Shown: positions 55,124-64,000 of the stretch, in pieces
How the letters are laid out: each line of letters starts with the position of its first letter
How positions within the stretch are numbered: the stretch's first letter is position 1
From: JAVJST01 sp965229715
Lineage (GTDB): Bacteria > Pseudomonadota > Alphaproteobacteria > Rhodospirillales > Casp-alpha2
DNA: 64,000 nt
Direction of reading: 5' to 3'
Assembly: GCA_965229715.1 (NCBI GenBank)
Contig: CBDDJL010000002.1
Coordinates: 1,984,001-2,048,000 of the forward strand
The notes under the pieces: model-generated
Told to the model about the DNA's origin: nothing
Seen by the model: only the letters and a program-made list of their open reading frames with translations
Database searches by the model: none
Program-made: the position numbers and the translations under genes

Positions 55124-56953
55124 TCATGATGCTAAAGCCGCATCGTCGATGATCAGTTGCGGGGTCGAGCGGCCCTGCCACGTGTTGAGTCGCAGTTTGC
55201 CGGCGACATGCAGACGCGGCTTCGATTGGTGCAGGAGCAAATCGCCGAGCGCCGAGCCGACGCACCGGAATGCAATGCCGTCGAGCCGTCCGCGCGACGA
55301 GTCCTCCATGCGGCAGCGCACGTGGCTTTCGCCGACGATATCGGCGAACTGGAGGCTGACGTCGGCAAGCACGAAGCGCGGCTCCGGGTTGGCCGTGCCG
55401 AACGGACCGACTTTCGCGATCGCCTCGATCAGGCCGGCATTCGCCGCCGCCGTCTTGAGGCGGCCGTCGATGGTCTGCGTCGGCACGAAGCCGCTGGCCG
55501 CCATCTGCCCGGCGATGCGCTCCTCGAGAAACGCCGTCAGATCGTCGAGATTGCGGCGTTCGAGCGAAAAGCCCGCCGCCATCATGTGGCCGCCGCCCTT
55601 GGTCAGCAGGCCTTTCTGGCGCGCGGCGATGACGGACTGGCCGAGATCGACGCCGGCGACCGACCGTCCGCTGCCCGAGCCCCCCTCGCCGCTTAGAGCG
55701 ACGACACAGGCGGGCCGGTTGAAGGCGTCCTTGAGACGGCTGGCGATGATGCCGATGACGCCCGGGTGCCAGTTGTCGCCGGCGATCAGCAGCATCGCCG
55801 GGTCGCGTTCATCGACGATGCGTTCGGCCCGGACCATGGCGTCGGCAAGGATGTCGGCCTCGATCGCCTGTCGCTCACGGTTGAGCGCATCCAAACGGCG
55901 GGCGATGGCGGCGGTTTCCTCGGCATCGTTGCTCGACAGAAGCCGGGCGCCGAGATCGCTCTCGCCGACCCGGCCGCCGGCGTTGATGCGGGGGCCGAAC
56001 ACGAAGCCGAGATGATAGGTGCCGGGCGCCTCATCGATCCCGGCAACGTCGGCGAGTGCCGCGATGCCCGGATTGCCGCGCCGCGCCATCACCTTCAGGC
56101 CCTGATGCACGAAGGCCCGGTTGAGCCCCTTAAGCGGCACCATGTCGCAGACCGTCCCGAGCGCGACGATGTCGAGCAGGTCGCGGAGATCGGGTTCCGG
56201 CCGGTCGTTGCCGAACCAGCCATCGCGGCGCAGCACGCGAAACGTCGCCGCGGCAAGCATGAACGAGAGACCGACGGCGGCGAGATGCGCGAGGTCGGGC
56301 GTGCCGCCTTCGATCCGTTTCGGATTGACGACGGCGACGGCCTCGGGCAAGGCGGCCTCGGCCTCGTGGTGATCGACGACGATGACGTCGAGACCGGCCT
56401 CGGCCGCTGCCTCCAGGGCAGTGAATGCGGTGGTGCCGCAATCGACGGTGACCGCGAGCGTCGCACCGCCCTCCGCGAGCTTGCGCATGGCCGGCGCGTT
56501 CGGACCATAGCCTTCTTCGATGCGGTCCGGGATGTAGATGCGGACCCGGGCGCCCGCGCCCGTCAACGCACGATGCATAACGGCGGACGAGGTCGCACCG
56601 TCGACGTCGTAGTCGCCGAAGATAACGATGGTTTCGCCCAGACGGATCGCCTTGGCAATCCGTTCCGCCGCCGCTTCCATATCGGCAAAACGGCCGGGAT
56701 CCGGCATCTCCGCGCGGAGCGTCGGATTAAGAAACGTTTCGGCGTTGTCGAGATCGATACCGCGCGCCGCCATGACGCGCGCCGCGATCTCGGGAATCGA
56801 AAGCCGTTGAGCGAGCGTTAGCGCCAAGCGGTCATCGGCCTCTCGCATGATCCAACGACGCCCCTGCGCCGAGCAGTCGATGCCCAGCAAACTGGATTCG
56901 GCAGGCGGCGTCGCAACTGTCGACGGCGACGCCAATGGAGACGAGGGATTCAT
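55124..56953 (-). CDS. recJ: Single-stranded-DNA-specific exonuclease RecJ
   Basis: A 609-residue DHH-family 5'-3' exonuclease. The motifs IFGDYDVDGATSSAV (about 105-119) and VDHHEAEAALPEAVAVVNPK (about 175-194) hold the metal ligands, and GGGHMMAAGFSLE is the DHHA1 motif. It acts in recombination and mismatch repair. The ATG at 56951-56953 is 4 bp after the glpX stop; a GTG at 56983 would overlap glpX by 26 bp and has no better ribosome-binding site. Order hom-glpX-recJ is conserved in the group. Confidence 0.95.
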   Translation of the reverse strand: MNPSSPLASPSTVATPPAESSLLGIDCSAQGRRWIMREADDRLALTLAQRLSIPEIAARVMAARGIDLDNAETFLNPTLRAEMPDPGRFADMEAAAERIAKAIRLGETIVIFGDYDVDGATSSAVMHRALTGAGARVRIYIPDRIEEGYGPNAPAMRKLAEGGATLAVTVDCGTTAFTALEAAAEAGLDVIVVDHHEAEAALPEAVAVVNPKRIEGGTPDLAHLAAVGLSFMLAAATFRVLRRDGWFGNDRPEPDLRDLLDIVALGTVCDMVPLKGLNRAFVHQGLKVMARRGNPGIAALADVAGIDEAPGTYHLGFVFGPRINAGGRVGESDLGARLLSSNDAEETAAIARRLDALNRERQAIEADILADAMVRAERIVDERDPAMLLIAGDNWHPGVIGIIASRLKDAFNRPACVVALSGEGGSGSGRSVAGVDLGQSVIAARQKGLLTKGGGHMMAAGFSLERRNLDDLTAFLEERIAGQMAASGFVPTQTIDGRLKTAAANAGLIEAIAKVGPFGTANPEPRFVLADVSLQFADIVGESHVRCRMEDSSRGRLDGIAFRCVGSALGDLLLHQSKPRLHVAGKLRLNTWQGRSTPQLIIDDAALAS

Positions 56954-56957
56954 CGCG

Positions 56958-57911
56958 TCATGCGCTCGCGTCCTTGCAGCCACCGCGGTGAAGCGCCTCG
57001 ATCCGTCGCACGGTGCCCGAGTGCGACCGCATGACCACGGAATGCGAGATGACGCCGTCCTGCGCTCTCTCGATGCCGCGCAACAGCGGGCCGTCGGTTA
57101 TACCGGTCGCTGCGAAGGTGACGTCGGACGGGACCATGTCGGCAATCGTATATCGGGCGTCCGGATCGGTTAGGCCTGCAGCGGCTGCTTGTTCACGGTC
57201 GGAATCGTTGCGGAAAATCAGCCGAGCCTGCATCTGACCGCCGGCGGCTCTGAGCGCGGCCGCCGCCAGAACGCCCTGCGGCGCGAGGCCGCTGCCGATG
57301 AACAGATCGACGCCACCGCCCCGGAAAGCGGTCGCCACGGCGCCGCTCATGTCGCCATCGAGGATCAGTCGGATACGGGCGCCCGCTTCACGGAGTGCCG
57401 CAATCATGTCGCCGTGCCGCGGCCGGTCGAGAATGCAAACGACAAGCTCGTCGGGCGCGATGCCCTTGGCCTTGGCGACAGCATGCAGGTTGTCCACCGG
57501 CGGAGCGTCGAGGTCGATGACGCCGTCCGGCAGGTTCGGGCCGGTGGCGATCTTGTCCATGTAGATATTGGGGACACCGAGGAACGAGCCCTTGGCCGAG
57601 AATGCGATGGCCGATACCGCGTTGTAACCGCCCCGCGCAATGATCGAATTGCCTTCGAGCGGCATGACGGCGATGCCGACATCCGGGCCTTCGCCGGTGC
57701 CGATCTTTTTTCCGGCATCGAGACCGTTTCCCGCCGCGCCGTCGCCGATGTCGATACGTCCGGCAATCGCCATTTCGGCCAGTGCAGTGCTCATCGCTTG
57801 GGCGGCAGAGCCATCGGCGGCGACTTCGTCGCCCTGACCGAGGTGGCCAAAGGCCGCGAGCGCGGCGGCTTCCGTGACGCGAACGGCTTCGAGCGCGAGA
57901 TTTCTGTCCAT
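56958..57911 (-). CDS. glpX: GlpX-type (class II) fructose-bisphosphatase homologue with altered active site
   Basis: A 317-residue GlpX-fold protein in the usual place between hom and recJ. The fold is clear: QGDEVAADGSAAQAM (26-40), VVCILDRPRHGDMI (near 180-193), FIGSGLAPQGVLAAAAL and the closing THSVVMRSHSGTVR. Key metal/substrate motifs have changed: where typical GlpX has GEGERDEAPM there is GDGAAGNGL (56-64), and DPLEGT is replaced by MPLEGN (83-88). Glu86 (in PLEG) remains. Catalysis of fructose-1,6-bisphosphate hydrolysis is therefore doubtful. The ATG at 57911 has GAGG six bases upstream. Confidence 0.85.
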   Translation of the reverse strand: MDRNLALEAVRVTEAAALAAFGHLGQGDEVAADGSAAQAMSTALAEMAIAGRIDIGDGAAGNGLDAGKKIGTGEGPDVGIAVMPLEGNSIIARGGYNAVSAIAFSAKGSFLGVPNIYMDKIATGPNLPDGVIDLDAPPVDNLHAVAKAKGIAPDELVVCILDRPRHGDMIAALREAGARIRLILDGDMSGAVATAFRGGGVDLFIGSGLAPQGVLAAAALRAAGGQMQARLIFRNDSDREQAAAAGLTDPDARYTIADMVPSDVTFAATGITDGPLLRGIERAQDGVISHSVVMRSHSGTVRRIEALHRGGCKDASA

Positions 57912-57999
57912 GCTGGACCTCAAGATCGCTTCAAACTGACGAAAAGGATGGCAGGAAATCGGGTTCGCGGCAATCGGCGGCACAGTGTGCCGTCGGTCT

Positions 58000-59298
58000 T
58001 CAACCGGGCAGCATTTCGATCCGGATGACGACAGGATCGCCAATCACGGAATCGAGTGCGGCAATTTGCTTGAGCGCCGCCATCATGCTGGCTTCGCGAT
58101 TCTCGAACAGCGTCATGACCAGTGGCACCGCTTCGCCCGGCGAATGGCCCCGTTGCAGCACCGAGTCCATCGAGACGTCGTGATCGCGGAGCGCCTCGGC
58201 GATCCCGGCGAATACGCCCGCCCGGTCCATCACGTCCATGCGGATGTAGTAGCGTCCGACGCGATCGGCCATCGGCACCGGGTTGCTGTCCGCCAGTTCT
58301 TCACTCGGCACCCCGAACGCCGGCACGCGAATGCCGCGCGCAATGTCGATGATGTCGGCGGCGACGGCGGATGCGGTAGGGCCCGCACCGGCGCCCGGTC
58401 CGACATGAATGATCGTGTCGGCGAAATCGCAATCGACTTCAACCGCATTGAAGGCGTGATCGATGTTGGCCATCGCGGCATTCTCAGGAATCAGGCAGGG
58501 GTGGACTCGCTGGGAGATGCCGCTTTCCGAACGCTCGGCGATACCGAGCAGCTTGATACGATAGCCCAGTTCGTCGGCGGATTCGATATCGCGGGCGGAG
58601 ATCGAACGGATGCCCTCGATATGCAGCGCGTCGAAATCGAGACGGGTTCCGAACGCGAGGCTCGCCAGAATCGCCAGCTTGTGGGCGGCGTCGACGCCGT
58701 CGATGTCGAAGCTCGGGTCGGCCTCTGCATAGCCGAAATCCTGGGCTTCCTTGAGGGCGTCGGCGAAATCGAGTCCGGCCTCGCGCATGCGGGTCAGAAT
58801 GTAGTTCGCGGTGCCGTTGAGGATGCCGGACACGCGCTTGACCCGATTGCCGGCGAGCGCTTCGCGAAGCGATTTGATGATCGGAACACCGCCGGCAACG
58901 GCGGCTTCGTAGTTGAGCGACAGACCGGCCGCCTCCGCCGTGTCGGCAAGTGCCGAACCGTGGTGGGCGATCAGTGCCTTGTTGGCGGTGACGACGTGGC
59001 GTCCGGCGGCGAGCGCTGCATGGCAGGTGTCTTTGGCCGGCCCGTCGGACCCGCCGATGAGCTCGACGACCACATCGGCATCGGCTTCAGCCGCCATCTT
59101 GGCGGCATCGTCGAACCATGCGAAACCGCTCAGGTCGACGCCGCGGTTGCGGTCGCGGTCCCGCGCAGAGACCGCCGTAACGGCGAGCGGCCGGCCGGCG
59201 CGGTTTGCGATCAGATCGGACTGACCGGCCAGCAGCCGCAGCGTTCCGGCGCCGACGGTGCCAAGTCCGGCAATCGCGATTTTGAGTGGTTGCGCCAT
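58000..59298 (-). CDS. hom: Homoserine dehydrogenase
   Basis: A 432-residue oxidoreductase of the threonine/methionine branch. The NAD(P) site is IAGLGTVGAGTLRLL (9-23), the catalytic Lys segment lies in NKALIAHHG and LSINYEAAVAGGVPIIKSL-type LNYEAAVAGGVPIIKSLREA (132-151), and an ACT regulatory domain is at about 350-430 (YYIRMDVMDRAGVFAGIAEA). This suggests feedback control by threonine. It precedes glpX by 88 bp. Confidence 0.96.
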   Translation of the reverse strand: MAQPLKIAIAGLGTVGAGTLRLLAGQSDLIANRAGRPLAVTAVSARDRDRNRGVDLSGFAWFDDAAKMAAEADADVVVELIGGSDGPAKDTCHAALAAGRHVVTANKALIAHHGSALADTAEAAGLSLNYEAAVAGGVPIIKSLREALAGNRVKRVSGILNGTANYILTRMREAGLDFADALKEAQDFGYAEADPSFDIDGVDAAHKLAILASLAFGTRLDFDALHIEGIRSISARDIESADELGYRIKLLGIAERSESGISQRVHPCLIPENAAMANIDHAFNAVEVDCDFADTIIHVGPGAGAGPTASAVAADIIDIARGIRVPAFGVPSEELADSNPVPMADRVGRYYIRMDVMDRAGVFAGIAEALRDHDVSMDSVLQRGHSPGEAVPLVMTLFENREASMMAALKQIAALDSVIGDPVVIRIEMLPG

Positions 59299-59370
59299 AT
59301 CGGGATTCCCTCGAAGGCCGGCGTCCTTGGCGCCGGGCTTGCTGCTGTAACCGGTTGGGCGATTGGTTGT

Positions 59371-60603
59371 CTAGCTATCGATGTAGATTTCGGCCCGCCG
59401 GTTCCCCGCTTCGCCGGTCGGCATGACCTCAAGGAACACCGGGTTGGTGTCTGACGCGGCGCCAACATAAATCATGTCCTTGGGCAATCCCAAGCGCACC
59501 AGTTGGGCGGCGACGGAATCGGCACGCCGTGCCGAGACCCGGTAATTGACGAGTTTATGACGAACCGCATCCATGTTGGCGGTGCGGCTCGATGCGTGAC
59601 CGATGATTCGGACGACACCGCCGTTCTGGGCGTGCAACGCGGCAACCTTTCGCAAGACGTGGACGTCGCGGCTATCCAGTCGGTCGGATCCGTTGGAGAA
59701 ATGGATGGTCGCGACCTTGACGGATCCCGCGCCGACCATGCCGCCATCGAGACGCCGGAATCCGGCATCGCTGACGCCGCTGCCGCCGATATCGGCAGGC
59801 GCGCTGCTGAAGCTACCGCTCTCCTCGATGCCGCTGGACGATACGACGACCGTGCCAAAGCCCTGGTCGCCGCTGCCGGAGCGGGTGAAACTGGTTGTCG
59901 GGGCGAATGCCGTCGAGCCGCTGTTGCCCAGTCCCTGCATCAGCCGAGCGCGATACTCGTCGTAGGTCTCTCCGGAGGGCAGACGGCCGGGCTCGACGAT
60001 TAGCGGCATCGACGTGGTCTTGGCCGCAGGATCGACGGCGGCGGTTTGCGTCTCCGCATCGCCGATTTCGGGCTCGGGCGGCGCGGTGACGCTCGGTTCG
60101 GGCGCCGCCGGTTCGGCGGCGGCGGTTTCGCTCATTGATGAGCTTTCGACTTCCTCGACCGGGACGGCGGGCGCTTCGGGCGCCTCGGCGGTCGCTTCGG
60201 GGAATGCGCTGGTGTCGTCATCGCCTTGCAGGCCGACCGCGTCGGCATACTTCGGTGCGTTGGGATCGGCGATCAGACCTTCGGCGACGTCGCCGTCGGC
60301 GGACGGACGTTCGGGGACGCTGGAGAGACTCGGAAACTCATCATCGGCGCCGGGCACCTCGGCATCGGCAAGTTCGCTGTCACCGGCAGCTTCCTCGCCT
60401 TCTTCGTCGCTGAAGCTGTCCACCGCGCTACGATACCACTCGACCGGATTGACGGCATCGGGCACTGACGAACAGGCCGTCAGTGCCAGCGTTAGCACGA
60501 GCGGCGAAATCGTCGCCATCGAGCGTAGACGCGAGCGGCGCTCCGGCGTCACGGTCTGGCGACCGGCGATCTCACCGGCGATCCCGTTGAATTGCTCAGA
60601 CAC
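59371..60603 (-). CDS. OmpA-family lipoprotein
   Basis: A 410-residue lipoprotein: signal with lipobox LTAC (near residue 42), an acidic disordered middle (about 60-280), and an OmpA-like peptidoglycan-binding domain at about 297-410 with DRLDSRDVHVLRKVAALH, GHASSRTANMDAVRH and RRAEIYI. It probably ties the outer membrane to the cell wall. The GTG at 60603 is chosen because GGAGA lies seven bases upstream; the frame stays open to 60837 without support. It is divergent from phaC. Confidence 0.87.
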   Translation of the reverse strand: MSEQFNGIAGEIAGRQTVTPERRSRLRSMATISPLVLTLALTACSSVPDAVNPVEWYRSAVDSFSDEEGEEAAGDSELADAEVPGADDEFPSLSSVPERPSADGDVAEGLIADPNAPKYADAVGLQGDDDTSAFPEATAEAPEAPAVPVEEVESSSMSETAAAEPAAPEPSVTAPPEPEIGDAETQTAAVDPAAKTTSMPLIVEPGRLPSGETYDEYRARLMQGLGNSGSTAFAPTTSFTRSGSGDQGFGTVVVSSSGIEESGSFSSAPADIGGSGVSDAGFRRLDGGMVGAGSVKVATIHFSNGSDRLDSRDVHVLRKVAALHAQNGGVVRIIGHASSRTANMDAVRHKLVNYRVSARRADSVAAQLVRLGLPKDMIYVGAASDTNPVFLEVMPTGEAGNRRAEIYIDS

Positions 60604-60784
60604 TCTTCTCTCCGATCGTTGCCGTACCCAGTGCGGTTCCCCGAGCCTCGCGGGTTCCGAATCCTGATGCCAATAAAACAGGTTATTGGCGAATCGGACA
60701 ATACCCCAAGCCGACTTGAAGTGCACCATCATTGCACAGCACCGGTCGTCGGACGGCGCGGGCCACGGTATCCGAGACATGCTA

Positions 60785-60812
60785 TTGTGCACCTGCGAAA
60801 AAAAACTATATT
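60785..60812 (+). promoter_or_regulatory. Possible phaC promoter
   Basis: TTGTGC (60785-60790) and TATATT (60807-60812) are 16 bp apart, about 38 bp upstream of the phaC ATG, within a short A-rich tract. The -10 matches consensus at five of six positions; the -35 is weak. Confidence 0.4.
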
Positions 60813-60849
60813 CCGCGACGATGACCTGTTCCACCAATCGGAAGCACAG

Positions 60850-62646
60850 ATGACCGAGTCAAAAGATCAAGATAGCAACGCCCTCGACCCGGAAACGTTC
60901 AACGACATCGCTGAGCGGTCGCAGCGCCTCGTCAGTGATTTTTTGAGCCGCCATTCAGGCGAGCTCCAGGCTCATCAGAGCGACCCGAGCCATATCGGCG
61001 AAGCGTTCATGGAAATGACGGCGCGCATGATGAGCGATCCGAGCCGGCTTTTCGAGGCGCAGATGAACCTGTGGCAGGATTACATGACCCTGTGGCAGGC
61101 GACCGCGACGAAAATGATGGGTGGCGCGGCCGAACCCGTGATCGAGCCGGAGCGTGGCGACCGGCGCTTCAAGGACGAAGCCTGGAGCGAAAACGCCGTC
61201 TTCGACTACATGAAGCAGTCCTATCTGCTGACCTCGCGCTGCCTGCAGAACGTGGTCAGCGAGGTCGAAGGTCTCGACGACAAGACGGCGCAGAAGGTCG
61301 AGTTCTACACCCGCCAGTTCGCCGACGCGATTTCGCCGTCGAACTTTGCCTTCACGAACCCCGAGGTCCTGCGCGCCACGGCCGATACCAACGGCGAGAA
61401 TCTGCTTAAGGGCCTACAGAATCTGCTCGAAGACATGGAGCGCGGCGACGGTCAGTTGCGTATCTCGATGACCGACGAAGAAGCCTTCACCGTCGGCGAG
61501 AACATCGCGGTCACGCCGGGCCAGGTCGTTTACCGCAACGCCCTGATCGAGTTGATCCAGTACGAGCCGACGACCGAAAAGGTCGTCAAGCGGCCGCTGT
61601 TGATCGTGCCGCCGTGGATCAACAAGTACTACATCCTCGATCTCAAGCCCGAGAACTCGTTCATCAAATGGGCCGTCGATCAGGGCCATACCGTGTTCGT
61701 GATTTCTTGGGTCAATCCCGATGCTGATCTGCGCGAGAAGAACTTCGAGGATTACATGCTCGAGGGTCCGCTTGCCGCGATCGACGCCATCGAGCAGGCA
61801 ACGGGCGAAAAGTCGATCAACGCCATCGGCTATTGCATCGGCGGCACCCTGCTCGCCTCGACGCTCGCCTACATGGCCGCGACCAAGGAGAAGAAGTGGA
61901 AGAACCGCGTCGCATCGGCGACCTATTTCACGACGATGATCGACTTCGCCGAGGCCGGCGAACTCGGCGTCTTTATCGATGAGCAGCAGGTTGCCGACCT
62001 TGAGAAACGCATGAACGAACGTGGCTATCTCGAAGGCAAGGAGATGGCGACGACATTCAACATGATGCGCTCGAATGACCTGATCTGGTCGTTCGTTATC
62101 AACAACTACCTGCTCGGCAAGGAACCGTTTCCGTTCGACCTGCTCTACTGGAACGGCGATTCGACCCGCATGCCGGCCTGCATGCACAGCTACTACCTCC
62201 GCAAGATGTATCTGGAGAACAAGCTGAAGGATCCGGGCGGCATCGAACTCGCCGGCGTGCCCATCGACGTCAGCAAGATCAAGGTGCCGACCTACATGGT
62301 TTCGACCCGCGAGGATCACATTGCGCCTTGGCTGTCGACCTATGCCGCGACGCAATTGTTCTCAGGGCCCGTGCGGTTCGTTCTGGCGGCGTCCGGGCAC
62401 ATTGCCGGGGTGGTCAACCCGCCGGCCAAGAACAAGTATTGCCACTGGACCAATTCGAAGAACCCGGCGGATCCGGAGAAATGGCTCGAGGGCGCGAAGC
62501 AGCACGACGGGTCGTGGTGGCCGGACTGGGACAAGTGGGTCAAGAAGCACGGCGACGGCGAGGTCGACGCCCGCAAGCCCGGCAAGGATGGTAAGCTGAA
62601 AGCGCTGGCCCCTGCTCCCGGCACCTACGTTCTCGCCAAGGCCTGA
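60850..62646 (+). CDS. phaC: Class I poly(3-hydroxyalkanoate) synthase
   Basis: A 598-residue PHA polymerase that adds hydroxyacyl-CoA units to the polymer on storage granules. The lipase-like box GYCIGGT holds nucleophile Cys329; Asp489 in REDHIAPW and His517 in SGHIAGVV complete the triad. WGDDxRF-type SWWPDWDKWVKK near the C terminus is typical of class I. Length is normal. The ATG at 60850 has GGAAG upstream; the in-frame extension to 60592 is in the leader. No phaA, phaB or phasin gene adjoins it. Confidence 0.96.
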   Translation: MTESKDQDSNALDPETFNDIAERSQRLVSDFLSRHSGELQAHQSDPSHIGEAFMEMTARMMSDPSRLFEAQMNLWQDYMTLWQATATKMMGGAAEPVIEPERGDRRFKDEAWSENAVFDYMKQSYLLTSRCLQNVVSEVEGLDDKTAQKVEFYTRQFADAISPSNFAFTNPEVLRATADTNGENLLKGLQNLLEDMERGDGQLRISMTDEEAFTVGENIAVTPGQVVYRNALIELIQYEPTTEKVVKRPLLIVPPWINKYYILDLKPENSFIKWAVDQGHTVFVISWVNPDADLREKNFEDYMLEGPLAAIDAIEQATGEKSINAIGYCIGGTLLASTLAYMAATKEKKWKNRVASATYFTTMIDFAEAGELGVFIDEQQVADLEKRMNERGYLEGKEMATTFNMMRSNDLIWSFVINNYLLGKEPFPFDLLYWNGDSTRMPACMHSYYLRKMYLENKLKDPGGIELAGVPIDVSKIKVPTYMVSTREDHIAPWLSTYAATQLFSGPVRFVLAASGHIAGVVNPPAKNKYCHWTNSKNPADPEKWLEGAKQHDGSWWPDWDKWVKKHGDGEVDARKPGKDGKLKALAPAPGTYVLAKA

Positions 62647-62668
62647 TCACGGCATCGGCCGTTTGCCG

Positions 62669-64000
62669 CTACTGCGTGATGAATTCCGGTCCCATCAGCA
62701 GGGTCGGCAGATACGTGGATAGCCACGGCACGTAGGTCACGAGGATCAGGAACACCACCAGGATCATCAGGAACGGCAGCGCCGCCTTGACGACACTCAT
62801 CATCGGCATGCCGGCAACGCCCGACGTGACGAACAGGTTGAGTCCGACAGGCGGCGTAATCATGCCGATCTCCATGTTGACGACCATAATGATGCCGAGG
62901 TGAATCGGGTCGATACCGAGTTCGATGGCGATCGGAAACACGAGCGGCGCGACAATGACGATCAGACCCGACGGTTCCATGAACTGACCGCCGATCAGCA
63001 GGATCACGTTGACGACGATGAGAAAAACAATGGGGCCGAAGCCGGCGCTCAACATGGCGTTGGCGATGGTTTGCGGGATCTGTTCCTCGGTCAGCACGTG
63101 TTTCAGGATCAGCGCGTTGGCGATGATGAACATCAGCATGATGGTGAGCTTGCCGGCGTCGTAGAGTGCGTTTTTGGTGTCTTCGTGCCAGAACACCGAG
63201 ATCAGCCGCCAAACGAACGGCCGTGTGCCCGGCGCTTCCGGCGCGAACGGGCCCATGTCGCGGTAAACGAAGTTGGCGATCAGGAAGGCGTAGACCGCGG
63301 CGACGGCGGCCGCTTCGGTCGGCGTGAAGATGCCGCCGTAGATCCCGCCCAGGATGATGATGATCAGGAACAGGCCCCACGCGGCATCCCATGCCGATCT
63401 GAAGATTTCGCCCCAACCGGCCCAGTCCTGCGCCGGCAGGTTCTTGATCCTCGCAATGACGTAGATGCCGACCATCAGCATGAGACCGGCGAGCAGCCCG
63501 GGGATGACGCCGGCCAGGAACATGCGGCCGACCGAGACGTCGACCGAGGCGGCATAGACGACCATGACGATGGAGGGTGGGATCAGGATGCCAAGGGTGC
63601 CGGCGTTGCAGATGACGCCGGCGGCGAACTCCTTCGAGTAGCCGACCTGACGCATGCCGGCGATGACGATGGTGCCGATGGCGACGACCGTCGCCGGCGA
63701 CGAGCCGGAAAGGGCGGCGAACAGCATGCACGCGAACACGCCGGATATGGCGAGACCGCCCTTGAAGTGGCCGACGCAGGCGATGGCGAAGCGGATGATT
63801 CGTCGGGCCACGCCGCCGGTCGACATGAACGCCGACGCGAGAATGAAAAACGGAATGGCGAGCAGCGTGTAGTGCCCTTCGAAAGCGTTGAACAATGTTT
63901 GCGCGATGGAGCCGAGCGAACCGTCGGAGTAAAGCAGCAGAAAGACGGTGCTCGATAACCCCAGTGCGATGGCGACCGGCGTGCCGATCAGCATCAGCCC
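62669..64000 (-). CDS. dctM: TRAP transporter large permease DctM (5' end cut by window edge)
   Basis: At least 444 codons of a TRAP large membrane subunit with about 12 helices. GTPVAIALGLSSTVFLL starts just inside the first helix, and the frame continues to the window edge (codons for Leu and Gly precede an internal ATG at 63994), so the true start is probably off the window. GSSPATVVAIGTIVIAGM (near 96-113), PPSIVMVVYAA and TPPVGLNLFVTSG are family signatures. It imports organic acids or similar substrates using a Na+ gradient with a periplasmic binding protein. It is convergent with phaC, 22 bp apart. Confidence 0.95.
   Translation of the reverse strand, partial: GLMLIGTPVAIALGLSSTVFLLLYSDGSLGSIAQTLFNAFEGHYTLLAIPFFILASAFMSTGGVARRIIRFAIACVGHFKGGLAISGVFACMLFAALSGSSPATVVAIGTIVIAGMRQVGYSKEFAAGVICNAGTLGILIPPSIVMVVYAASVDVSVGRMFLAGVIPGLLAGLMLMVGIYVIARIKNLPAQDWAGWGEIFRSAWDAAWGLFLIIIILGGIYGGIFTPTEAAAVAAVYAFLIANFVYRDMGPFAPEAPGTRPFVWRLISVFWHEDTKNALYDAGKLTIMLMFIIANALILKHVLTEEQIPQTIANAMLSAGFGPIVFLIVVNVILLIGGQFMEPSGLIVIVAPLVFPIAIELGIDPIHLGIIMVVNMEIGMITPPVGLNLFVTSGVAGMPMMSVVKAALPFLMILVVFLILVTYVPWLSTYLPTLLMGPEFITQ

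Overview
The window is GC-rich chromosomal DNA from an alphaproteobacterium, most likely a free-living, possibly marine member of the Rhodospirillales or a related order. The case rests on gene order typical of that group: hom-glpX-recJ, argS-SPOR-nagZ-scpA-scpB-tatA-tatB-tatC-serS-surE-pcm-LysM/M23, secF-secD-yajC beside a DUF815 ATPase, and ssb divergent from uvrA with gyrA-coaD nearby. It also carries a class I PHA synthase, a TRAP permease and a DddP-like M24 protein. Assignments come from reading the translated sequence and family knowledge; no database search was run.

Layout. 1-3612: the right end of an integrated element in the 3' end of a tRNA-Lys gene, with an HNH-type protein cut by the edge, a replication initiator, an excisionase-like protein, an unknown gene and a tyrosine integrase; it is visibly more AT-rich than the rest. 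3613-8627: tRNA-Lys, a DddP-like protein, coaD and gyrA with a recognisable promoter and 5' hairpin. 8628-17810: a histidine kinase/response regulator pair, an MFS transporter, a group II PLP decarboxylase bracketed by two copies of a palindromic repeat, ssb, a PAS-type protein and uvrA. 17842-23424: an accessory stretch holding a PycTM-like membrane protein translationally coupled to a PF06042 nucleotidyltransferase-fold protein, a 182-bp MITE that provides the stop codon of the latter, a membrane-anchored DUF2652 cyclase-fold protein, two tandem secreted paralogues and a pentapeptide-repeat protein.

23512-31573: trmFO, an FkbM methyltransferase, a GNAT acetyltransferase, an EamA exporter, a 951-residue secreted disordered protein and a squalene/phytoene-synthase-like gene. 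31881-42526: a PF06181 membrane protein with a strong terminator, a divergent PEP-carboxylase-like protein, a Mth938-domain protein, secF-secD-yajC, a DUF815 ATPase, a formylglycine-type sulfatase, a cNMP-binding protein and a PilZ protein. 42523-53738: a long minus-strand run (LysM/M23, pcm, surE, serS, Tat translocase, ScpAB, NagZ, SPOR, ArgRS) with many 1-4 nt overlaps. 53784-64000: dGTPase-like gene, recJ, glpX, hom, an OmpA-type lipoprotein, phaC and the 3' part of a TRAP dctM gene.

Housekeeping functions (protein export, cell wall, chromosome segregation, repair, translation) dominate. The least explained material is the accessory stretch at 17842-21873. The PycTM-like/nucleotidyltransferase pair there is the best candidate for an undescribed two-gene system. 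Several enzymes of familiar families have altered active-site motifs (GlpX, PEPC-like, DddP-like, DUF2652) and should not be given textbook activities without testing.
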